NCBI RefSeq assembly: GCF_938045225.1
Contig: NZ_CALINL010000286.1
Coordinates: 1 to 49,175 of the forward strand
Direction of reading: 5' to 3'
Length of the DNA: 49,175 nt
Source of the DNA: an uncultured Campylobacter sp.
GTDB lineage: Bacteria > Campylobacterota > Campylobacteria > Campylobacterales > Campylobacteraceae
The position numbers and the translations under genes were made by a program. Under the pieces are notes generated by a model, which worked only from the letters and a program-made list of their open reading frames with translations, had not been told where the DNA came from and searched no databases. Each line of letters opens with the position of its first letter. Within the stretch, counting starts at the first letter, position 1. This document shows, piece by piece, positions 9,479 to 17,037 of the stretch.

Positions 9479-9511
9479 AAATCGCCGCCAAATTTACTCT
9501 CGCGGCGATTT
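9479..9511 (+). terminator. rho-independent terminator after EamA copy 1
   Basis: Arms AAATCGCCGC (9479-9488) and GCGGCGATTT (9502-9511) form a 10-bp GC-containing stem with a 13-base loop, followed by TATT. A second inverted repeat, CGGCGGGT/ACCCGCCG (9419-9426, 9455-9462), lies immediately upstream. Confidence 0.65.
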
Positions 9512-9640
9512 TATTCCATTTAAATTTATCTCCGTTTGCCAGCTAGCAAGGCGGCGGCGACTCTCAAATTTGACGCGATAAAGCCCGAATTTAGAGAAAT
9601 TGCGTTAAATTTGCCCCTTAAATTTAGCTAAAGAAATCAG

Positions 9641-10534
9641 ATGAAAAAATCAACCGAATTTAAGGCCGACCTCGCGCTGTTCGTGATCGCGGTGGTCTGG
9701 GGCGTGACATTTTTGCCGATGGCGCAGACGCTAAAGACAAACGGCGTTTTTACGCTTTTGTTTTGGCGATTTTTGATCGCGGCCGCGCTGATGTCGCTAA
9801 TAAGCCTCAAATTTACGCGCAAGATCGATCCTAATTCGCTAAGATTCGGCGCATTTTTAGGCGCGCTTTTGTTTGCGGCCTTTACGCTTCAGACCTTCGC
9901 TCTCAAATACGCTCCAAGCTCCACCGTCGCCTTTATCACAGGTCTAAACGCCGTGTTTACGCCATTTATCGCGCTTGCGTTTTTCGGACAAAAGGTCGTA
10001 GTTTATGCCTTTATCGGCGCGTTTTTGTCGGCGGCGGGGCTTTATTTTCTAACGGGCAGCGAGCTTGGTTTTGGCGCGGGAGAGGCGCTTAGCGTCGTTT
10101 GCGCGCTGGGCTTTGCGCTGCATATCATTTTCACGGGCGTTTTGGTGCGCAGGTGCGAGCTATACTGGATGGTGAGCGCGCAGTTTGCGGTCGTGGCGGC
10201 GCTTTGTTTCGTTGCGGCGCAGTTTTTCGAGCCTCGCGGCGTCGTACCCGTTTTGGACGAGGCGTTTTTCGTTGCAGTCGCGGTAACGTCGGTGTTTGCG
10301 ACGGTTTTGGCGTTTTTCGTGCAGACGGCGGCGCAGCGCTACACGACGCCCGTTAAAACCTCGCTCATATTTACCTTTGAGCCCGTGAGTGCGGGGATAG
10401 TGGGGTATTTTTTTGGCGGCGAGATACTAAGCGGCGTGCAGATAGCAGGAGCCGGCCTCATACTCTTTGGCATCGTCGTTAGCGAGGTGGGCAGCTACTA
10501 TAAAAACAAAAAATTGCGGGGAAATTTGAGCTAG
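9641..10534 (+). CDS. DMT family transporter (EamA), copy 2
   Basis: The 297-residue product parallels copy 1 segment by segment: KSTEFKADLALFVIAVVWG, LFWRFLIAA, FALKYAPSSTVAFITGLNA, FTFEPVSAGIVGYFFGGE and a C-terminal SEVGSYYKNKK tail. It also has ten helices in two EamA repeats. It is separated from copy 1 by 226 bases holding a terminator, so it is probably transcribed on its own. The pair most likely arose by duplication and may have diverged in substrate. Confidence 0.9.
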   Translation: MKKSTEFKADLALFVIAVVWGVTFLPMAQTLKTNGVFTLLFWRFLIAAALMSLISLKFTRKIDPNSLRFGAFLGALLFAAFTLQTFALKYAPSSTVAFITGLNAVFTPFIALAFFGQKVVVYAFIGAFLSAAGLYFLTGSELGFGAGEALSVVCALGFALHIIFTGVLVRRCELYWMVSAQFAVVAALCFVAAQFFEPRGVVPVLDEAFFVAVAVTSVFATVLAFFVQTAAQRYTTPVKTSLIFTFEPVSAGIVGYFFGGEILSGVQIAGAGLILFGIVVSEVGSYYKNKKLRGNLS

Positions 10535-10726
10535 CGGCTTTTGCATGCTTAAATACGGGGCGGCCGAATTTTACGGTTAAATTTAAGGTTTTAACGGCGA
10601 GTTTGAGTGCCAAATTTTGCTCAAATTCGGGCACATCGAAAGCGAAATTTGACGTGCACGGCCCAAACTCAGGTTTAAAATTAAAAATTTCGGCGTAAAT
10701 TTGACCGCGCAAAGGAAGGAAAAAAA

Positions 10727-11260
10727 ATGAACGAGGATAAAAATTTAGCGGCACCAAAGTGGATAGAGCTTAATGCCGACGAGAAAATTTTGTGCGAATT
10801 TGAGCTCGCGCATACCGTTCACAAAGAAGTTAGGATGGCGCTTTGTCTTTTGATACTGCTTTTATACGCGGGCGACAAGGTTTTGACATAGGTGCTCTTT
10901 GGTTTGCTATGACGGCGGGCTGCGCATTTTTATTTTGCCTTTTTGCACGACAAAGCGTAAAGACCGCCAAAGCAAAAAAAATTATACGTCACGAATAAGC
11001 GTTTTATAACGCAGCGCGATACAGTTGGTATCGGCGACGTGTATTTTAGGTATCTCGAGACTAGCGGCGGCGATATCATAGCCTTTAAAACCCAGATTTA
11101 TTTTTATGAAAATAAAAGATTTTTATTTTATTGCGTTGTGGACAAGGAAAGCGACGAATATAAAAATTTGATAAAAACGATATACGATATTTCAAAAAAT
11201 GAGCATATTTTATGGGAAAGACTGCCTTATTTTGTAAATCGAAAGCTAGTTAATCCCTAA
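10727..11260 (+). pseudogene. two-helix membrane protein with PH-like domain, broken by two frameshifts
   Basis: A strong ribosome binding site (AAGGAAGG) precedes an ATG at 10727, but the frame stops at 10889-10891. The protein continues in a second frame from the T run at 10881-10884, then in a third from the A run at 10974-10981 to the stop at 11258-11260. Adding one T (T4 to T5) and removing one A (A8 to A7) restores a single 177-residue frame: a soluble start, two hydrophobic segments, then LYVTNKRFITQRD and a beta-rich tail. The YVTNKR pattern resembles bacterial PH-like domains. Either a real pseudogene or homopolymer sequencing errors. Confidence 0.75.
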
Positions 11261-11348
11261 ATTTAGCCAAATTTGAGAGCGCCGCGCAGTCTGTCGCCTG
11301 TGGGCTCACAAGCCAAATTTGATCAAATTTAACTCTAAAACGCCGAAT

Positions 11349-12146
11349 CTACCGCCTTTTTACCGCCGTAAATATAAAAAAACAAACCGAAGCGATGAGA
11401 ATAATGCTAGCACCGCTGGTTAAATTCGCCTCAAAGCTCAGCCACAGCCCGCTCACGCAAAACGCGGCCGAGATGAGTGCGGCGTTTAGCATCATCGTGC
11501 CCAGGCGGCTTGATATAGCGCCCGCGATATACGGCGGGATCGTGAGTAGCGCGATAACCAGTATGAGTCCGACCGCGCGTATCGTCATCACGACGCTTAG
11601 CGCCATCATGCACGTTAGCGCGTAGTATAGTAGCGTCGTGTGCACGCCGCGAAGACGCGCAAACTCCGCGTCAAAGCTAAGTGCTTCAAACTGGCGGTAA
11701 AATAGCGCGATGGACGCAAGTATGACGCAGTTTGCAACCGCCATGAAAACAAGATCGCCCTGCGGTACGGCCAAAATAGAGCCGAAAAGATAGCTCATTA
11801 GATCGACGTTATAGCCCGGCGCCAGGTCGGTTAGGATGATGCCAAACGCCATGCCAAACGCCCACAGCGCGCCAATAACCGAGTCCATCTTGCTTTTGTC
11901 TTTGAGCGTTATCGTAGCGATGAGTAGCGCCAAAAATAGCGAAAACAGACTCGCACCCAGCAGCGGTTCGAGCGAAAAATAAAACGCGATACCAAGCCCG
12001 CCGTATGCGCCGTGAGCGATGCCGCCCGCAATGAAAACCATGCGGTTTATGACCGTGAGCGTGCCGATCACACCGCAAGCGATGCTAACGAGGATGCCCG
12101 CCAGCAGGGCGTTTTGCATAAAATTTAAGCTAAGAGCTTCTAGCAT
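11349..12146 (-). CDS. znuB: zinc ABC transporter permease
   Basis: Membrane permease of the high-affinity zinc importer. The 265-residue product has about eight helices and ABC-3 family hallmarks: NALLAGILVSIACGVIGTLTVINRM at the start, GIAHGAYGGLGIAF in the coupling region, and VGLILVIALLTIPPYIA near the C terminus. A ribosome binding site AAGGAAACAA precedes the ATG. It is separated from znuC by 560 bases of structured non-coding DNA, unusual for this operon. Zinc rather than manganese is inferred from the His-rich ZnuA and the Zur-like regulator. Confidence 0.9.
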   Translation of the reverse strand: MLEALSLNFMQNALLAGILVSIACGVIGTLTVINRMVFIAGGIAHGAYGGLGIAFYFSLEPLLGASLFSLFLALLIATITLKDKSKMDSVIGALWAFGMAFGIILTDLAPGYNVDLMSYLFGSILAVPQGDLVFMAVANCVILASIALFYRQFEALSFDAEFARLRGVHTTLLYYALTCMMALSVVMTIRAVGLILVIALLTIPPYIAGAISSRLGTMMLNAALISAAFCVSGLWLSFEANLTSGASIILIASVCFFIFTAVKRR

Positions 12147-12374
12147 TTGTTTCCTTTTTTACTTTTTTTCGGCGCTTTTTGATGTTACTCGGCGAAACCC
12201 GCACCGCGAAAATGCTAAATTTGGTTTGGTTAAATTTAGCGTCGCGCATAAATTTAATTTTCTTGTTAAGGGGGAAGGGCTTAAATTGCGCTCTGCTTTG
12301 CAGCTCTCAAAGAGAATGCAGGCACAAGGCTAGCATAGCGAAGCAAAAGAGCTCCCTTTTTCTTTTTTTTGGGA

Positions 12375-12413
12375 GGCGGAAGGGGTTTCTACTTACGAAG
12401 CGCCCCTTCCGCC
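12375..12413. repeat. hairpin element D, GC-rich 11-bp stem
   Basis: Arms GGCGGAAGGGG (12375-12385) and CCCCTTCCGCC (12403-12413) pair perfectly around a 17-base loop. A run of eight T residues lies just before the left arm (12363-12370). On the minus strand, the direction of znuC to znuB, the stem is therefore followed by GGGAGC and then an A-run, giving no U-tract. Read on plus it has no following T run. It is thus not a standard terminator in either direction. Confidence 0.65.
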
Positions 12414-12588
12414 CCCAAACCCCCACCAACCCCACTGCACGTGAGAGGTTGCTGCACTGCGTGCAGGTTTAAATTTGATGCTATCGCGTCGCGTGTTTTT
12501 TAGTTTAACATTTTTGCGATGCAGGTCTAGGTGACTCAAATTTATAAATTTAGCTTCAAATTTGAGTGCAAAACGATAAGGCGCGGTA

Positions 12589-12688
12589 TTTTTCCTTTAG
12601 ACGAGGCGGAAATGAGCCGAGCGAGGGCGCATACATATAGTATGTAACCGAGCTTCGGTGAAATTTCCAACGACGTATAAAGGAAAAA
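12589..12688. repeat. nested hairpin element C, 100 bases
   Basis: Outer arms TTTTTCCTTTA (12589-12599) and TAAAGGAAAAA (12678-12688) pair perfectly over 11 bp. Inside are GGAAAT/ATTTCC (12608-12613, 12663-12668), an apical CATAC-ATATA-GTATG (12630-12644) and a side hairpin CCGA-GCT-TCGG (12648-12658). The result is a branched, cruciform-like structure just downstream of znuC on the minus strand. It contains no coding frame. Its arrangement of 11-bp outer arms parallels elements A and B. Confidence 0.7.
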
Positions 12689-12706
12689 GACAAGCCGCCG
12701 TCAAAT

Positions 12707-13462
12707 TTAGTGATGTCCGCAGCCGCATTCCTTTAACGCCACCTCCACATCGCAAAAATGCCTATGATCTCTCGCCAAATGCTCGATAAAATCCTGCTTT
12801 GAGCCCTGTGCGATCTCGTGCATGAAAAGATCGTGATTGACGTAGGCAACCTTGGTGGCGAAATTTAGCGTCAAATTTACGTCGTGGCTAATGAGCACGA
12901 CGCCCGTGCCTTCAGCATTGATCTGCTTTAGCAGCTTATAAACGTCCGCTTGGCCCTTCGTGTCGATACTGGCGGTGGGTTCGTCTAACATCAAAATTTT
13001 AGCCTTCGCGCAAAGCGCGCGCGCGATATAGACGCGTTGGCGCTGTCCTCCGCTTAGCTCGCCGATCTTTCGTCGCGTAAATTCGCCCATCCCGACGCGC
13101 TCCAGCGCCGCCTCGGCCCCTATCTTGTCGTCTTTGCCGTAAAATCCAAACAGCTTTTTATCTATCCGCCCCATTAAAACGACCTCGAGCACGCGCATCG
13201 GGAAGCTTTGATTTATCGGGATATTTTGCGGGACGTAGCCCACGGCCTTGCTCACGCTAGCGGGCTCCTGGCCAAATACTTCGATCGTCCCGCCGCTTGG
13301 CTTGTTTAGCCCTAGCAACAGCTTTAAAAGCGTGCTTTTACCCCCGCCGTTTGGGCCGATGATAGCTAGAAAATCCTTGCAGTCGTACTCTAAATTTATA
13401 CCGTCAAATACGAGGTTTTCATCGTAACCGAAGCTCAAATTTCGCACCGAAATGTCGCTCAT
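12707..13462 (-). CDS. znuC: zinc ABC transporter ATP-binding protein
   Basis: ATPase subunit powering zinc import with ZnuA and ZnuB. The 251-residue product has Walker A GPNGGGKST (36-44), Q-loop YVPQN, signature LSGGQ (136-140), Walker B LMLDE (157-161) and the switch His in VVLISHDVN. The C terminus ends ECGCGHH after a His-containing stretch, a likely metal-binding tail that fits a zinc transporter. It overlaps the upstream NicO-type gene by 4 bases. Confidence 0.93.
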   Translation of the reverse strand: MSDISVRNLSFGYDENLVFDGINLEYDCKDFLAIIGPNGGGKSTLLKLLLGLNKPSGGTIEVFGQEPASVSKAVGYVPQNIPINQSFPMRVLEVVLMGRIDKKLFGFYGKDDKIGAEAALERVGMGEFTRRKIGELSGGQRQRVYIARALCAKAKILMLDEPTASIDTKGQADVYKLLKQINAEGTGVVLISHDVNLTLNFATKVAYVNHDLFMHEIAQGSKQDFIEHLARDHRHFCDVEVALKECGCGHH

Positions 13463-15024
13463 AAAACGCTCACCTTACCCGAAATATAAAACATAAAAAC
13501 GCCAAGCCCTAGCATCACAAAAAGCGCGGCAAACTCGCAGCAAGTCCGCAGCACGCGAAATCTCACCGCGCCCTTTAGCTTAAAGCCGCAAACGGCCGCC
13601 AGAAATATCACCGCGCCCATGCCAAGCCCCATAAATACGCCGCTAGCAAGCCCGGCCGCGTAGCTGTTTAGGCTAAATGCCAGCACGAAAACCAGCAGCG
13701 TACCAGGACACGGCACTAGCGAGCCAGCTAGCACCACGAGCCATTCGCTGGCGGTTTTTGGCGCCTCGCTAGAGGCCTTACAGGCCGCGCAGCCGCATTC
13801 GCTCTCGTGAGCGGCAGGGCTAAATTTGACCGATTTTACGCTCAAATTTGACGCTGGATTTAAATTTGAGCCAAAAACCTTACTCGCTCCATTTGCGCCT
13901 TTTTCACCCGAAACGGACGCGCTAGCAAAGCTAAATTTTGGCTTTAGCGCCGTTTTTTTAATCTTGGCGTAGATCATGTAAAGGCTCACGCAAACGATCG
14001 CTACGGCCGATATTTTCGTCATCGCGCCCGCTATGTCGCTGACCTTGTTCGTCAAAAACGCGTTTAAAAAAACGTAGCTAAAAAGCACGAGTAAAAACGC
14101 CCCCGCCACGTGCGCGAAGCCGACCTTCATCGCAAAAACTAGAGCGCGCGAGTAGCTGCCGCCGTTTGCGACGAAGTAGCTAGCCGTTAGCATCTTAGCA
14201 TGCCCGGGGCCGGCGGCATGCAAAAATCCGTAAAAAAAGCTAACCGCGGCTAGCAGGGCGAAATTTAGCGCGTTTAGCTCGGCGCTATTTATCTTGATGA
14301 GCTCTTTTAAGCGCTCCAAAAACTGTAGGCTCATGCCTGAAACGGAGTCAAATTTAGCCTTATCCTCGGCGTCGATTTGTTCTAAATTTTGCTTATTTTG
14401 CGCTTTAACGAGCGAGCTAAGCTCTGGCTTTGCAGGCTCTATTTTAGGCGCTTTTGAAGTCATTTCAAAAAACGCCGTGCTCAAATTTACGTTTGGAACT
14501 AGATAAATTTTATCGGTGAGCGCGTAGGGCTCGGGCGAGCTTATTTTAAAGTTAAAAAATCCCTCATGGTCAAAAACCTCGACCGTGACGACGCGGCCGT
14601 CTTTGACCGCTAAATTTAGCTCTAAAATATACTCGAAATTTAGCCTGCCCTCATCTAGATAAACCCGCTGCGAGAGCGTTTTGGCGTGCAGATTTACCGT
14701 CTCGCCCGCGCCGTCGTAGTAGCCTACGCTAGTTAGATATCCGCGCGGCACGATGTAGTCGAGCAGCGATTTTTGCACCTTCCACGCTTCGTTTTTACTA
14801 AGCGCTTTGTCGGCGTTTTCGTCGTAGCTTTGTAGCGTGAGTTCGGTGAAATTTTCAGAAAATGTCCAGGTTACGGTGACCGTTTTGATCGTCTCGCCTT
14901 GCAGGTTAAATTTAATGTCGGCATGCGCGGTCGGAGTGTAAAGCGCGCAGAGCGCACAGGCATGCGCAAAGCTAAAAAAGGACGCAAGAAGCGCTAAAAC
15001 GGCGAGTATGCGTCCAAATTTCAT
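13459..15024 (-). CDS. DUF1007-NicO fusion, nickel/cobalt-transporter-like membrane protein
   Basis: The 521-residue product has a signal sequence and a periplasmic DUF1007-like beta domain at about 20-210. An approximately seven-helix NicO/RcnA-like domain follows from about 245 to the end, carrying the metal-site motif HAAGPGHAK. A cytoplasmic or periplasmic loop near 400-420 holds a Cys/His cluster, HESECGCAACKA. The family moves Ni2+ or Co2+, often outward. Here the gene sits exactly between znuA (1 base gap) and znuC (4-base overlap), so a role in zinc handling is more likely. That assignment is inference. Confidence 0.85.
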   Translation of the reverse strand: MKFGRILAVLALLASFFSFAHACALCALYTPTAHADIKFNLQGETIKTVTVTWTFSENFTELTLQSYDENADKALSKNEAWKVQKSLLDYIVPRGYLTSVGYYDGAGETVNLHAKTLSQRVYLDEGRLNFEYILELNLAVKDGRVVTVEVFDHEGFFNFKISSPEPYALTDKIYLVPNVNLSTAFFEMTSKAPKIEPAKPELSSLVKAQNKQNLEQIDAEDKAKFDSVSGMSLQFLERLKELIKINSAELNALNFALLAAVSFFYGFLHAAGPGHAKMLTASYFVANGGSYSRALVFAMKVGFAHVAGAFLLVLFSYVFLNAFLTNKVSDIAGAMTKISAVAIVCVSLYMIYAKIKKTALKPKFSFASASVSGEKGANGASKVFGSNLNPASNLSVKSVKFSPAAHESECGCAACKASSEAPKTASEWLVVLAGSLVPCPGTLLVFVLAFSLNSYAAGLASGVFMGLGMGAVIFLAAVCGFKLKGAVRFRVLRTCCEFAALFVMLGLGVFMFYISGKVSVL

Positions 15025-15951
15025 TTATAGGCTCTTTGCGAAAATTTGCGCCGTTTTGCGTAGCTCGGCGTCCCAATCAAGCGGCAGTTGATCGATCTCT
15101 ACGACGCTAGCGCCGCTTTCTTTGGCGACGGTTTGCGCGGCTTTTTTAGAAAACTGCGGAGCGACGAAAATCACCTTCACGCCGTGCTCTTTAGCCTCCT
15201 CGATGAGCTCTTTTAGCTCAGCCGGTTTTGGTTCTTTGCCGTCTACTTCGATCGCGATTTGCTCTAGATCGTAGCGTTTAGCGAAGTAGCCCCAAGACGG
15301 GTGATAGACGATAAATTCGCGGTTTTTGACGTTTGCTAGAGTGTTTTTGATAAATCCGTCAAGCTCGTCAAGCTTAGCTTCAAATTTAGCCAAATTCGCC
15401 TCAAAAAGCGCCTTGTTCTCAGGGTATTTTTCACTTAGCGCGGCGGCGATATTTTTAGCTTGGATTTTTACGGAAACGGGATCTAGCCAGATGTGCGGGT
15501 CAAATTCGCCGTGGTGATGCTCGTGGTCATGGTGGTCATGACCTGCATGCTCGTGTTTGTGATCGTGGTGAGCGTGTTCGTGCTTGGCGTCATGGAGATG
15601 ATCGTGGTCCGCGTGCTCGTGGTGACCTTCAAATTTGATCTTTTCCACGCCTGCGTCGGTTTTTACGATTTTAAGGTTTGGATAAGATTTTTGAAATTTC
15701 GGCAACCAAGCATCTTCAAACTCGATCCCGATAGCAAAGTATAGATCGCTTTTTTCAAGTGCGGTCATTTGTTTGGGTTTTGGTTCGTACGTGTGCGGAT
15801 CGGCTCCCTTGCCTACCATGACGTTTACCTCGACCGCGTCGCCCGCGATTTGCTTGACGAAATACTCCTGCGGCAAAATACTGACGCTAACTTGTCCTTT
15901 GGCGTATAGCGCGACTAAGCCCAAACATAAAAACGCGAAAATTTTTCTCAT
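15025..15951 (-). CDS. znuA: zinc ABC transporter substrate-binding protein
   Basis: Periplasmic zinc-binding protein that delivers Zn2+ to ZnuBC. The 308-residue product has a signal peptide (about 1-19) and the cluster A-I fold. Zinc ligands are visible in ADPHTYEP (His53), FDPHIWLDP and YHPSWGYFA, and an acidic ligand in VVEIDQL. Between the first two lies a disordered loop with about 20 histidines alternating with Asp and Glu, diagnostic of zinc rather than manganese binding. It is first in the minus-strand operon, facing the regulator gene across 112 bases of operator DNA. Confidence 0.95.
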   Translation of the reverse strand: MRKIFAFLCLGLVALYAKGQVSVSILPQEYFVKQIAGDAVEVNVMVGKGADPHTYEPKPKQMTALEKSDLYFAIGIEFEDAWLPKFQKSYPNLKIVKTDAGVEKIKFEGHHEHADHDHLHDAKHEHAHHDHKHEHAGHDHHDHEHHHGEFDPHIWLDPVSVKIQAKNIAAALSEKYPENKALFEANLAKFEAKLDELDGFIKNTLANVKNREFIVYHPSWGYFAKRYDLEQIAIEVDGKEPKPAELKELIEEAKEHGVKVIFVAPQFSKKAAQTVAKESGASVVEIDQLPLDWDAELRKTAQIFAKSL

Positions 15952-15983
15952 TTTTATCCTTTCCGTGTTAAAATTTGGGCGAA

Positions 15984-16008
15984 ATTATATCAAAAGCAAC
16001 TTAGTTGC
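15984..16008 (-). promoter_or_regulatory. znuA promoter with palindromic operator
   Basis: On the minus strand a perfect TATAAT (15984-15989) precedes znuA. Directly upstream is a 6-1-6 palindrome, GCAACTTAGTTGC (15996-16008), placed where it would block RNA polymerase. Its centre is 29 bases from the centre of the second palindrome at 16024-16038. Candidate Zur operator, by position and symmetry. Confidence 0.65.
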
Positions 16009-16038
16009 AAATTAATTTTACTCAGGGTATAATACCCT
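16005..16038 (+). promoter_or_regulatory. promoter of the Fur-family regulator with palindrome over -10
   Basis: TTGCAA (16005-16010), a 17-base spacer and TATAAT (16028-16033) form a well-spaced promoter. The -10 is the centre of a perfect 7-1-7 palindrome, AGGGTATAATACCCT (16024-16038), the symmetry typical of Fur/Zur/PerR boxes. Binding there would give autorepression. The -35 overlaps the other palindrome, so the two divergent promoters are physically interlocked. Confidence 0.7.
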
Positions 16039-16063
16039 AAAATTCTTAACGCGGAGGAAAAAT

Positions 16064-16438
16064 ATGAGCGAAAATTTGGAAGAAAAAGCCGGTTTTGAGG
16101 AGCTTTTAACGAAAAATGATATCAAAATCACTCCGCTTAGACTAGAGATTTTACACATCTTACGCGCCGCCGCCGCACCGCTTAGCTATGATGAAATTTT
16201 AGCTCATATAGGCGCAAACAAAACCACTTTTTACCGCTGTATGGATCTTTTTGAAACTAAGGGCATCGTGCTAAAAAGCGAAAATAACCGCAAAAATTTC
16301 TACGAGCTTGAAAGCGGGGCAAAGGCGTATTTCGTCTGCGACGTCTGCCACAAGATGACGAATATCGACATGCCTCGTCTAAAACAAAATCACGTCAAAA
16401 GCGTCGTGGTTAAGGGCGTTTGCGATGATTGTTTTTAA
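16064..16438 (+). CDS. zur: Fur-family repressor, probable zinc regulator
   Basis: The 124-residue product is short for the Fur family. A winged-helix DNA-binding domain (about 20-80) contains ITPLRLEILHIL and NKTTFYRCMDLFE. A small metal and dimer domain has two CxxC pairs, Cys92/Cys95 and Cys120/Cys123, which form the structural zinc site. The His-rich sensory motif HHDH of iron-type Fur is absent. Divergence from znuA over two palindromes supports a Zur role. PerR or another Fur-type function is not excluded from sequence alone. Confidence 0.8.
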   Translation: MSENLEEKAGFEELLTKNDIKITPLRLEILHILRAAAAPLSYDEILAHIGANKTTFYRCMDLFETKGIVLKSENNRKNFYELESGAKAYFVCDVCHKMTNIDMPRLKQNHVKSVVVKGVCDDCF

Positions 16439-16547
16439 AATTTACGCTTAAATTTGACGGCAAATTCGGAGATTAAATCTGCTTTCCGACATTAAATTTA
16501 AAAGCGGCTTGCCGAGCAAATTTCGCTGCAAATTTAAAGCGGCCGCT

Positions 16548-16577
16548 GCGTCAAATTTAAAAACTCAAATTTGACGC
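16548..16577. terminator. bidirectional hairpin between zur and the thioesterase gene
   Basis: Arms GCGTCAAATTT (16548-16558) and AAATTTGACGC (16567-16577) pair perfectly over 11 bp with an 8-base loop. It lies between the convergent ends of the regulator gene and the thioesterase gene, the expected place for a shared terminator, though without a strong T run. Confidence 0.5.
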
Positions 16578-16590
16578 GGGCGCTATAAAA

Positions 16591-16986
16591 CTAATCCTCG
16601 TAAAGTCTCGCAATCTCCGGCGGTATCGCGATCGGACGACCGCGCGCGAGATCAAAAAATACGTAAGTCGTCACCGCGCTAGCAACCGGCGCGCCGTCTT
16701 TACTAAACTCGTAAAAACGCTTCGAGCAGCTTCTTTTTTCGGGTTGCGTCCAGGTTTTTACGCTCACCTTATCGCCCAAAAACAGCTGCCCCAGGTAGTC
16801 TATCTCGTGCCTGCGCACCATCCACGTGCGGTTTTGCGCGAGATTTGTCTCGATGAGGTCGCCCACGGCGTTTGAGTGCGCGTTGGCCGCTTCTTGCATC
16901 CAGATGACGTAGTGAGCGTTGTTTGCGTGATGATTCACGTCGATGGCGTCCTCGCCCACGGTAAATTCGTAGTAAAAAATTTTCAT
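16591..16986 (-). CDS. acyl-CoA thioesterase, hotdog fold (YbgC/4HBT type)
   Basis: Hydrolyses acyl-CoA thioesters. The 131-residue product begins with a beta strand and the active-site segment DVNHHANNAHYVIWMQEAAN (about 18-37), where the family has an Asp/Asn and His. It ends with a typical strand carrying TTYVFFDLARGRPIAIP. An AGGAGCG ribosome binding site precedes the ATG. Substrate unknown. Monocistronic, divergent from the methyltransferase gene. Confidence 0.87.
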   Translation of the reverse strand: MKIFYYEFTVGEDAIDVNHHANNAHYVIWMQEAANAHSNAVGDLIETNLAQNRTWMVRRHEIDYLGQLFLGDKVSVKTWTQPEKRSCSKRFYEFSKDGAPVASAVTTYVFFDLARGRPIAIPPEIARLYED

Positions 16987-17037
16987 TTTCGCTCCTAAAA
17001 ACGCTAAAATTGTAGCAAAAATTTAAAGGCAAACAAA

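Larger units (their letters stand above)
12147..12706. other. 560-base structured gap between znuC and znuB
   Basis: No credible gene. It contains two strong hairpin elements (12375-12413 and 12589-12688) and C/T-rich tracts including T8 at 12363-12370. A looser pairing region (CTGCAC 12435-12440 with GTGCAG 12461-12466) follows the first hairpin. Because both flanking genes belong to one transporter, this is an insertion into, or expansion of, an operon spacer. Confidence 0.7.

Noticed and set aside
8527..10534. The two EamA genes as a heteromeric SMR-type pair
   Set aside because: Both are full ten-helix DMT proteins separated by a terminator, so they look like duplicated independent transporters.
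10974..10981. A8 tract as a classic Campylobacter phase-variable switch
   Set aside because: Contingency tracts in Campylobacter are usually G/C runs of 8 or more; an A8 with a second uncorrected frameshift in the same gene does not give a simple on/off switch.
12288..12353. Possible tRNA or small RNA in the znu operon gap
   Set aside because: GCTCT/AGAGC pairing is present but no cloverleaf, T-loop or anticodon arm could be drawn; left as part of the structured gap.
15504..15615. Tandem repeat or CRISPR-like array at the alternating catg/gtg stretch
   Set aside because: It is the coding sequence of the His-rich loop of ZnuA; no regular repeat-spacer spacing.
15493..15744. Plus-strand open frame opposite znuA
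   Set aside because: It is the complement of the His-rich repeat (low-complexity codons); no ribosome binding site and no protein-like composition.
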